Assembly (NCBI GenBank): GCA_965366625.1
Contig: CBDUGP010000037.1
Span: 1-64,000, forward strand
Source: JAUIJL01 sp965366625
GTDB taxonomy: Bacteria > Acidobacteriota > Thermoanaerobaculia > Multivoradales > J023
Length of the DNA: 64,000 nucleotides
Direction: 5' to 3'
A model generated the notes under the pieces. The model worked only from the letters and a program-made list of their open reading frames with translations, was not told the origin of the DNA and did no database searches. Positions within the stretch are counted from its first letter, which is position 1. Every line of letters begins with the position of its first letter. This document shows positions 8,552 through 16,283 of the stretch, piece by piece. The position numbers were made by a program, and so were the translations under genes.

Positions 8552-11500
8552 TGCTCGATTTCTTGCTGAAACGGCCCGTTTCGGTCTGGATCGCCGCCCT
8601 CGGTTTGGTGGTTCTGGGGCTCTTCTCCCTGTGGCGACTTCCTTTGTCGTTGCTGCCGACCCTGGAGCGTCCCCGGCTGAGGGTGGAAATCGTCGATCAG
8701 GATCGTTCGCGTGCAGAGATGCTCCACGATTTGGTCTTGCCCCTTGAACGGCGGCTACAGACCTTGGAGGGAGTCACGGAGGTTTTCTCGACCCTCGGCG
8801 ACGGCGAGGCAGCGGTGATCCTCGACACCCAATGGCAAACCGATGTCGATCGATTGCGAATCGAAACCGAGCGACGTTTGGTTGAAATATCGGCTGCCTC
8901 CCTCGACGAGCTCACGGTGGAGGTGGAAGCGGGTGATCTTCAGCCCATCCTGCAGGTCGCCGTCTTCGGGGGGGAGGCCCACCAGCGAACGGCCTTCGCG
9001 GAGAAAGTGCTGATTCCCGAGCTCGGCCGATTGACCGGAGCGGGGCGGCTCGTGGCCTACGGCACCGCCCATTTGAGGGCTGTGGTGCAGCCCCGGGCCG
9101 CGGACCTCGCAGCCAGGGGTCTGAGCCCTGCCGACGTCGTCGCCGCGCTTGAACCCGTGGGGCAAAATCAGCCTTTGGGTCGCGTGCGCGACGGCGCTTT
9201 GGTGCGCCCTCTGATCGTTCGCCGCGAACTCCAACATCTCGATCAGCTCCATTCCTTGGCGATTCCAGCAGCCCCAGACATCCGGCTGGGTGATCTGGCC
9301 GACGTCGAATTGCGCCAGATTCATGACCAGGGCCTCTTCCGAAGCCAAGGCCGAGAAGGCGTATTGGTCGACGTTTATCGAGCTCCGGGTGCCAACGCCG
9401 TCCGACTGGCCCGTGAGGGCCGGGCCGCCATGCAACGTCTGATCCGACGATCCGGCCACCTTCAAGTCGAGCTGGTGGCCGACGGCAGCCGTGAGGTCGT
9501 GCAATCCCTGGTGCAGCTTGCCCAGGCAGGTTTATTGGGATTGCTACTGGGCACCGGCGTTCTGAGATTCATGTTGGGCCGGTGGCGACCGACCCTGGCG
9601 TTGGCGGTCGTGGTTCCGGTTTCCGTGGTGGCTGCCTTCAGCGCCTTCTACCTATTTGGAATCTCGTTGGACATCGTCTCCCTCGCCGGCCTGGCGCTTG
9701 CGGCGGGAATGTTGGTCGATAATTCGATCGTCGTCTTGGAGTCCATTTCATCGGCGGCAGACCGGGGTGCGGAGCGACCGGTGGTGGAAGGCACCGAGCA
9801 GATCGCCATGCCTCTGGTTGCCGGATTCCTCACCACGGCGGTGGTCTTCCTGCCCTTGATCTACTTGAAAGGCCTCGCCCGGGCCTTCTTCGGAGTCCAA
9901 GCTTTCGCCATCGTCAGCACGTTGGTGATTTCCTTGGCCCTTTCCTTGACCTTGACTCCCTTGATGGCCCGGCGGGTGGGCCGCTCTGAAAGTGGCCGGG
10001 TCCGCGGGCGCAGCCCCGGGCGCTCGACCTACGAAAAAGTCCTGGGCCGGATCCTGCGGCGCCCCGGCCTATTTGCCGCCGCCACGGTCTTGTTGTTAGT
10101 GCTCGCCGGAGCTTGGATGGTGCCACGGATTACACCGGAGCTGATTCCGCCCGGAGCTTCGAGATCCCTACTTTTGGATTTGCATTTGCCGAAGGCCCTG
10201 AGCCTCGAAGAAGCCGGTCGACAAATCCAAGCTCTCGAACAAGAGCTGATGGCGTCGATTCCCGGTGTAGAGAGCACGCGATCGGTCTATCGGGTCGGTG
10301 CGGACGGTCGACGGCCCCTGGGATCGCGTCAAACAGAGGCGGAGATCGAGCTGCATCTCAAATCGTCCCAAGACCTGCAGTCCGCCTTGGCAGCGGCGAG
10401 CCAAGTCGGCTCTTTGAGCCCGGGGTTGGCCGCCGAAGCGAGAATTCGGGGCGGCGCGGTTTCATCGATCGTTGAATACGCATCGCGGGGGCTGGAGGTC
10501 GAATTGGCTGCCGGCATGCCCGAACGTTTAGAGGCCCTCGGAAAAAGGGTCATCGAAGAGTTGTCCAACCACGGAATCCAAGCCCGGCCGGCCCATCGAG
10601 GCGCCGCCGTGGGAAGCGGCCCCGCGCTTGAAACCCCCACCTGGTCATTGGATTGGGACGGCATTCAGCTCGCCCGCCTGCAAGCCGACACCACGTCCCT
10701 CGGCGATCAAGTCACCGCCGGGCTCGGGGGTTTCACCGCAGGCAGGGCGTCGATCCAAGGCACCGAGCCGGACATCTGGCTTGCGCCGACCTCTCCCGCG
10801 GATTTCACTCAGATTCCCTTGAACGTGGACGGCGCCAAATCTCTCTGGTTGCCCCTGGGGGCCCTGGCCCGGGTCGAGAGGCACGTCGGGGAGCCATTGC
10901 TCGAACGGCGCAACGGTCGCCCGGCCCTCTATTTGTCGATTGTCGAGGGCTTGGAATCCGCCGACAAAGTCGGCCGCATCCTCTCGGAAATGTCTTGGGC
11001 CGGCGATGAAAAGGCCTTCCTCGCCGGTCAAACCCGTGAGATCCGGCGGTCGTTCGACCAGCTCCAGCTCGCCCTAGGCTTGGCCTTAGTGTTGGTTTTC
11101 CTAACCGTCGCGGCGCTCTATGAGTCCTTGGCCATGCCTTTCGTGGTCATGATCACGGTGCCGGTGGCTGCGGTGGGCGGCTTGGCTGCTTTAGCCCTCA
11201 CGGGCCAGACCCTGAACATCATGTCTTTCCTGGGTTTGATCCTGCTTTCGGGCATCGTGGTCAACAATGCCATCGTTTTGATCCATCGAGCGGAGCAGCT
11301 CCTGGCCGAACGAGCTGTGGCCGAACAAGCCGTGGCCGAATCAGAAGACCAGGGCCCGGGCGCTCGGATCGCAGCCATTCGGCTCGCCGGCTCAGAACGT
11401 TATCGACCCATCTTGATGACCACTTTGACCACCCTTTTGGGCATGATTCCGTTGGCCCTCTTGGGGGGTGAAGGCCTGGAGCTGCGCCGGGCGCTGGCGA

Positions 11501-11631
11501 CCACGGTCAGCGGTGGATTATTGACCTCTTGGCTAGCGGCTTTGTTGTTGGTACCCGCTCTCTATCTGGCCCTCAGCGGGAAAGCCTCTGGCGGAGATCC
11601 AGATGTCGGTGGGAGTCGGACGGGCCAATGA
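8551..11631 (+). CDS. RND efflux pump, HAE1/AcrB superfamily
   Basis: An inner-membrane proton-driven pump of 1026 aa, the normal full length, with two repeats of one plus five helices and two large periplasmic loops. The start is GTG 8551 (MLDFLLKRPVSVW), which matches the family N-terminus. TM4 carries the proton-relay region AGMLVDNSIVVLES with Asp390-Asn391, the D-N variant common in HAE1 relatives. TM10 has SGIVVNNAIVLIHRAE. The helix-6 region and C-terminal helix are intact. It overlaps its adaptor gene by 1 nt and the following RND-ABC fusion gene by 4 nt (ATGA). It is likely the active proton-coupled half of a two-RND complex; heteromeric RND pumps such as MdtBC are known. Confidence 0.93.
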   Translation: MLDFLLKRPVSVWIAALGLVVLGLFSLWRLPLSLLPTLERPRLRVEIVDQDRSRAEMLHDLVLPLERRLQTLEGVTEVFSTLGDGEAAVILDTQWQTDVDRLRIETERRLVEISAASLDELTVEVEAGDLQPILQVAVFGGEAHQRTAFAEKVLIPELGRLTGAGRLVAYGTAHLRAVVQPRAADLAARGLSPADVVAALEPVGQNQPLGRVRDGALVRPLIVRRELQHLDQLHSLAIPAAPDIRLGDLADVELRQIHDQGLFRSQGREGVLVDVYRAPGANAVRLAREGRAAMQRLIRRSGHLQVELVADGSREVVQSLVQLAQAGLLGLLLGTGVLRFMLGRWRPTLALAVVVPVSVVAAFSAFYLFGISLDIVSLAGLALAAGMLVDNSIVVLESISSAADRGAERPVVEGTEQIAMPLVAGFLTTAVVFLPLIYLKGLARAFFGVQAFAIVSTLVISLALSLTLTPLMARRVGRSESGRVRGRSPGRSTYEKVLGRILRRPGLFAAATVLLLVLAGAWMVPRITPELIPPGASRSLLLDLHLPKALSLEEAGRQIQALEQELMASIPGVESTRSVYRVGADGRRPLGSRQTEAEIELHLKSSQDLQSALAAASQVGSLSPGLAAEARIRGGAVSSIVEYASRGLEVELAAGMPERLEALGKRVIEELSNHGIQARPAHRGAAVGSGPALETPTWSLDWDGIQLARLQADTTSLGDQVTAGLGGFTAGRASIQGTEPDIWLAPTSPADFTQIPLNVDGAKSLWLPLGALARVERHVGEPLLERRNGRPALYLSIVEGLESADKVGRILSEMSWAGDEKAFLAGQTREIRRSFDQLQLALGLALVLVFLTVAALYESLAMPFVVMITVPVAAVGGLAALALTGQTLNIMSFLGLILLSGIVVNNAIVLIHRAEQLLAERAVAEQAVAESEDQGPGARIAAIRLAGSERYRPILMTTLTTLLGMIPLALLGGEGLELRRALATTVSGGLLTSWLAALLLVPALYLALSGKASGGDPDVGGSRTGQ

Positions 11632-14600
11632 GCCGAAACCAAGCGAGCGGGCGTTCGTCCCACGCCGTTTCGAGATGGGTCATCGCCGGGGTGATCCTAG
11701 TCCTCGGTGCGGTCGCCGCCATGCGGGTCGAGCTTTCCTACCTGCCGATCTGGACCTTCCCCGAGCTCGAGGCCCGCCTCACGCTAGGAGAATCAGGCGA
11801 AGTCCAAGACCTCACCCGGAGATATGTGGTGCCCCTGGAGTCGGCCATTCGCAGCCTCGGCCAGGTCAGGAGCCAGACGGGTGAGGTGAGCAATCGAGGG
11901 GCCGAGCTTCGAGTACGTTTCGACCCTGGGGTCGACCCTGAGCGCAAGGCCGCGCGTCTCGAGTCGGAACTCCAAACCCTGCGTCGCGCCCTGCCCGCGG
12001 GGGGCTCCATCAGCATCGAGCCCGTGCAGCAAGGAAGCGAGGGTGCGTCCACGGTGCTTTGGCTGCCCGGAGAACCGGGCGAGGTTCCAGGGCCTTTGGT
12101 TCGCGCCCTGGAGGATCTGGCGCAAGTCCAAGAGGTGCGGGTTGCCGGACGTCGGCGCCTTGAGGTGCGCCTGACCGCCGAGGCAATCCATGGGCTCTCG
12201 GTGCCGACCGAGCTGCGCCGCTCCATCGGCCGCCGAAGCCTCGGACCCGCCCCGGACGGCCTCTTCAACCGTCGAGTTTGGGTCGGCGCCTCCGAGCACG
12301 TCGATCCCGCGAACTTAGTGGTGGGTCGCTCGACGGCTGCTTTGCGGGTCGGCGCCCTGGCGTCGAGCGAGCTGCGCCAGGAAGAGCCGCGGCTCACCGC
12401 CCGCGTGGACGGCAACCCGGGACTCGTCTTGCTGCTCGATCGAGAATACGACGCGTCGCCGCTGGCCTTCGCCCAGGCCATTCGAGGTGCACTCAACGAG
12501 CACGGCGTGCTCGGCGACGCTCGCTTCTTGGTCGACGAGTCCGAGCCCCTGCGGAACTTGTTGCAGCGGGTCGGCATCGGTTTGGCCGCTGCCTGCCTGT
12601 TGCTCTTCGTGCTGCACGCCTGGGTCGTCGGCCCTCGGCGGGCGGCCTCGCAGGTATTGGTGTTGCCGTTGGCCACGGCGGCTGCGCTGAACGCGGTCTG
12701 GATCAGCGGCATCGCTTTGGACGTCACCACCATCCCGGCTCTGGTGGCCGCGCTCGGTGCTGTCCTACTGTTTCAAGTCTTGCGAATCGACTCACCGCGT
12801 CCGTGGTCCTTGATTTGGGTCGGCCTGTCCGCGGCTTGTCTGCCTGTGGCGGTGGTTTTGATGGGCGGGCCGTTGGGGGAACTCTTGGGCGACCCGGTCC
12901 GATTGTTTGCCATCACCGTACCCGCTGGATGCCTGGCCACTCTGGTGGTTCCGGCCCTCCAACCCCAGATGTTGCCTTGGACGAGAAAGCTCCTGCGATT
13001 CGTACTGCGAAATCCTTGGGCAGTGCTGCTCGGTGGATTCACGGCCGGTTATTTGGTGGTGATGGTATTCGGCTCGTCTCTGACCCTACGCTCCGGCCGT
13101 CTGGTAGCGCCCATGGCGGACATTTCGATCCAGCTTCGATTCCATGAAGGATCGACCCTCCAGGAAGCCGAGCGGGAAGTCGCTCGGGTCGAGCAGCACT
13201 TCAAGGATCTGGAAGAAGTCGTCGAGTCCTGGAGCCTGGTCTATCCCAGGTCCGCTTCCGTGGGCCTGAAGCTACGCGCGCAAGACCGTTCCGCAGAACG
13301 GATGCAATCCCTGGCCGCCCGTTACGAAGCACAGCTTTCTCACATCGGCGCATCCTTGATCGCCATGCCCTTGGCCGGGGCCGGCGGCTCTCGGCCCATG
13401 CGTTTCGACAGCGACGCGGAAGAGAAAGCGGAAACCGATCGCGAGGTCACGTTCTACCGCTTCGTGCTTCGAAGCACGGATCTGGATCGCTTGCAGGCGG
13501 GTTATCGGCAGATGGTCGAGGATATGGGCAGCCTCCATTTTCGTCCGACCTCGGAAATGATTCTGCCCGATTGGGGGGAGCCGTCCCCGCGGGTGGAGCT
13601 GATCCCCTTGCCCGGGGTGCCGAAAGAGAACATCGATCGAGCCGTGCAGGTCTTGCGCGAGCGCACCGCTTTCGGCGGCGCCTTGTCGGTGGTCAAGTTG
13701 CCGGGTTCCGAGCAAGAGGTGACCGTTAGGATCGCCGGTTCCGAATCCCCGGACGATGAACTCCAAGTTCCCGATCGCAAAGAGCTATTTCGGGCTCCCT
13801 TGAGCCAGGAAGGAGCGGCACCGGTTTCGCCCTTGGGGTTGTTTCGGGTTCGCGAAGCATTGTCGTCGCCGGTGATCAAACGGCAAGGGGGCTCCTTCGT
13901 TCTGCCGGTGACGGTGAGATTTCTCTACCTGGCGCGCGGCCAGCGCCCCGTGGCGCGCTCCGCATTGGCGCGCACCGTGCTCAAGGCCCGCTTACCCCCA
14001 GGGGTCAGTGTCGAGCGGCCCAAAACGAGCTTCACCCGCTGGACTCCGGAGCGTCGACGTCTGTTGGCGATCGCTTCTACTCTGCCTCTGCTGCTGCTCG
14101 GTCTAACGATTTGCCGGCTCAGCTCCGTGCCGTTGGGATTTGCCGCGCTGGCTCCTTTGGTGCTCGCCACGATCTTCTGTGCCCCGGCGGCCAGGGCGCT
14201 GCGCGGCTCCCTGGACGAGATGATGCTGCTGATTTTGGCCGCCGCCATGACCGCAGCCTTGCCACTGGCCGCGGAGGTGGCAGCCGCCGTCCGTGTCGAA
14301 AGGGCCGGCCCGTTGGCTGCGGCGCAAGGTTATCGCTGGCTCACCCTGCGTTTGCCTGCCGCGCTTTTCGCCGCCTTGGCCTGGTCGACGCTTTTCGCCT
14401 TGCCGACCTGGGGCCTCGACGCCGATCGATTCCCCTGGGTTGCCGCCTTCGTGCTCGCCGCCGTGGCCGGCCCGGTTTCGATCTTGACCAGTCTGCTCTT
14501 CCTTCCAGTGCTGCTGCGATCCATCGATTTAGTTCGCTTACGCGACAAGCAAGCCACGGAGCTTCGAAAGTCGCCACCGGCTTGGCGCGACACCTCGGCG

Positions 14601-15530
14601 CCGGTCAGTCTATCGACGCGCAATTTATGCAAGGTTTACGGCAACGGATTCCAAGCACTGCGCAGTGTGGAATTCCACCTAGAACCCGGAATCATTGGCC
14701 TTTTGGGGCCCAACGGAGCGGGAAAAACCACCCTCCTGCGCACCCTCTGCGGTTTGTTGGAGCCCAGCCGCGGGCAAGTTCTTTTCAGGGGTGAGCCGGT
14801 CACGCCGGAGAACCGAGCGCTTTATCGTCGATTGGTGGGTTTCCTGCCGCAAAGCTTCAACGCCTATGAGGGAATCACCGTAGCCGCCTTCCTGGATTTT
14901 TGGGCGTTGGAGATCGGCCTCAACGATACCCGGGCTCGTCGGATTGAAATTAATCGGGTCCTGAGCCAGGTCGGCCTCGACGGCAGCGCCGACAAAAAAG
15001 TCCGCAGCCTTTCCGGCGGCATGCGACGACGCATCGGCATCGCCCGAGCCCTCCTGGGCTCACCGCCGATCCTCATCGTCGACGAGCCCACCACCGGCCT
15101 CGATGTGGAATCCCGCAACCGCCTGCGCGAAAGCCTTCTGTCAGTGGCCGGCGAACGCATCATCCTCTTCTCCACCCACATCGCCAGCGACGTGGCCGCG
15201 GCCGCGTCGAGAATCCTGTTGATGAACGAGGGACAACTACTCTTCGACGGCAGCGCACGAGAGCTGATCCACCAAGCAGAAGGGCGCATCTTCGAAGCCC
15301 TAGTGGCCGACGAGCAGCTTCGGGAGTTCTCCAAAAAATATCGAGTCACCACCCGAGTGCGGACCCTCGAAGGAGTACGTGTCCGGGCCGTCGCCGGGGT
15401 CGGCCAAGAACCTGCCGGTGATTTGGTATTACCCAATCTTGAAGAAGCTTACCTAGCCAAATTGGACCTGGCCCCCAAAGACGTCGAGTCTCGGCAGACG
15501 GGTTCCTTGCTGGACCTTCACGGAGGCTGA
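11628..15530 (+). CDS. RND-like protein with C-terminal ABC ATPase domain (fusion)
   Basis: The 1300-aa product starts at ATG 11628, inside an ATGA overlap with the RND pump gene; the frame upstream of that is unlikely to be translated. Residues 1 to about 990 follow the RND layout: N-terminal helix, periplasmic porter region, helices 2-6, helix 7, a second porter region and helices 8-12. The TM4 segment reads AALGAVLLFQVLRID, with no acidic pair, so the proton relay seems lost. Residues about 1000-1235 are a complete ABC ATPase: Walker A GPNGAGKT at 1027-1034, Q-loop FLPQSF, signature LSGGMRRR near 1128, Walker B ILIVDEPTTGLD near 1148 and H-loop LFSTHIA. About 65 residues follow. One continuous frame, with no sign of an assembly break. 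Whether the ATPase serves the RND part or the ABC permeases of the operon cannot be told. Confidence 0.9.
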   Translation: MSRNQASGRSSHAVSRWVIAGVILVLGAVAAMRVELSYLPIWTFPELEARLTLGESGEVQDLTRRYVVPLESAIRSLGQVRSQTGEVSNRGAELRVRFDPGVDPERKAARLESELQTLRRALPAGGSISIEPVQQGSEGASTVLWLPGEPGEVPGPLVRALEDLAQVQEVRVAGRRRLEVRLTAEAIHGLSVPTELRRSIGRRSLGPAPDGLFNRRVWVGASEHVDPANLVVGRSTAALRVGALASSELRQEEPRLTARVDGNPGLVLLLDREYDASPLAFAQAIRGALNEHGVLGDARFLVDESEPLRNLLQRVGIGLAAACLLLFVLHAWVVGPRRAASQVLVLPLATAAALNAVWISGIALDVTTIPALVAALGAVLLFQVLRIDSPRPWSLIWVGLSAACLPVAVVLMGGPLGELLGDPVRLFAITVPAGCLATLVVPALQPQMLPWTRKLLRFVLRNPWAVLLGGFTAGYLVVMVFGSSLTLRSGRLVAPMADISIQLRFHEGSTLQEAEREVARVEQHFKDLEEVVESWSLVYPRSASVGLKLRAQDRSAERMQSLAARYEAQLSHIGASLIAMPLAGAGGSRPMRFDSDAEEKAETDREVTFYRFVLRSTDLDRLQAGYRQMVEDMGSLHFRPTSEMILPDWGEPSPRVELIPLPGVPKENIDRAVQVLRERTAFGGALSVVKLPGSEQEVTVRIAGSESPDDELQVPDRKELFRAPLSQEGAAPVSPLGLFRVREALSSPVIKRQGGSFVLPVTVRFLYLARGQRPVARSALARTVLKARLPPGVSVERPKTSFTRWTPERRRLLAIASTLPLLLLGLTICRLSSVPLGFAALAPLVLATIFCAPAARALRGSLDEMMLLILAAAMTAALPLAAEVAAAVRVERAGPLAAAQGYRWLTLRLPAALFAALAWSTLFALPTWGLDADRFPWVAAFVLAAVAGPVSILTSLLFLPVLLRSIDLVRLRDKQATELRKSPPAWRDTSAPVSLSTRNLCKVYGNGFQALRSVEFHLEPGIIGLLGPNGAGKTTLLRTLCGLLEPSRGQVLFRGEPVTPENRALYRRLVGFLPQSFNAYEGITVAAFLDFWALEIGLNDTRARRIEINRVLSQVGLDGSADKKVRSLSGGMRRRIGIARALLGSPPILIVDEPTTGLDVESRNRLRESLLSVAGERIILFSTHIASDVAAAASRILLMNEGQLLFDGSARELIHQAEGRIFEALVADEQLREFSKKYRVTTRVRTLEGVRVRAVAGVGQEPAGDLVLPNLEEAYLAKLDLAPKDVESRQTGSLLDLHGG

Positions 15531-15593
15531 TAGGTCCGCTTTTTGCGTTTCTCCGATCCGCGTCGGTGCCGTTGGGGCGTCAAACCGCGTGGG

Positions 15594-16205
15594 TTAGTTG
15601 GCGTACGGATCCGATTTCAGCCAGCGACTGAGGTCTCCGGACTCGAAGCCGTCCGCGAAGATCAGGCCACTGCCGGTTACTGTCGCGGAACCCGGCACAT
15701 CCTGGCCTTGGGCATTGCCGAATGACGGCGCCGGATTCCGCGAGAAACGAATCCAATCGGCAACCTGTCCGACCCCAGTGGGGACGACCTCTATCTCTAG
15801 GAGCAGGCCGTCGGAAAAAGGGAGCCCTGACAGCTCGGCGAGCAGGATGTCGAGCTCGGCGTCTTGGTCCGTGGCGTCGAAGCTCACGATGGTGAAGCCG
15901 GCGGCGCCGAAGGGAAAGCTGACAGCGTCGGGGATGCCATCGCCGTTGTCGTCGGCCGAATCGAGCTGTAGGGCGTCTAAGTCGAGATCTAGGGAGAAGG
16001 CGATGGCGGTGATTTCGTGGCCACCCCCGGTGAAGGTTAGGGGGACAAAAATCGGGACGCCGACAGTCGCCTCAATGCCGCCGTCCAAGATCAGCTGTGG
16101 CCCGGTGACACCTTTTTGCGCTATCTCCGCATTGGCTTGGAACAACCCGGTCGACAGGAGCTCCATCACCAAAACCAGCCGAAGGATGTGAGTCAATAGC
16201 TTCAC
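15594..16205 (-). CDS. Secreted cohesin-like domain protein with DGFESGD tail
   Basis: A 203-aa exported protein. The start is a GTG with AAAGGA 8 nt upstream, followed by a signal peptide (LLTHILRLVLVMELLSTGLF, cut near QANA). Residues about 30-165 resemble a cohesin fold: ITAIAFSLDLDLDALQ, a Ca-binding-like DDNGDGIPDAV loop, FDATDQDAELDILLAELSG and DGLLLEIEV. The C-terminus holds GLIFADGFESGDLSRW, a tail shared with two other secreted proteins in the window. It lies downstream of a larger protein with the same domain, but a strong terminator separates them, so it may have its own promoter. Function unknown; cohesin-like modules outside cellulosomes occur in many bacterial surface proteins. 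Confidence 0.8.
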   Translation of the reverse strand: MKLLTHILRLVLVMELLSTGLFQANAEIAQKGVTGPQLILDGGIEATVGVPIFVPLTFTGGGHEITAIAFSLDLDLDALQLDSADDNGDGIPDAVSFPFGAAGFTIVSFDATDQDAELDILLAELSGLPFSDGLLLEIEVVPTGVGQVADWIRFSRNPAPSFGNAQGQDVPGSATVTGSGLIFADGFESGDLSRWLKSDPYAN

Positions 16206-16231
16206 GGCTTGATTCCTTTCGAGGTGAGAAA

Positions 16232-16270
16232 GGGCCGGCGTCTTGCCCGATCCTTGGAAGACGCCGGCCC
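16232..16270 (-). terminator. Rho-independent terminator between the two cohesin-like genes
   Basis: A perfect 12-bp inverted repeat (GGGCCGGCGTCT / AGACGCCGGCCC) with a 15-nt loop is followed on the minus strand by TTTCT. It ends the VCBS/cohesin gene that stops at 16284. Confidence 0.85.
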
Positions 16271-16283
16271 GGCAAGGTTCAAG

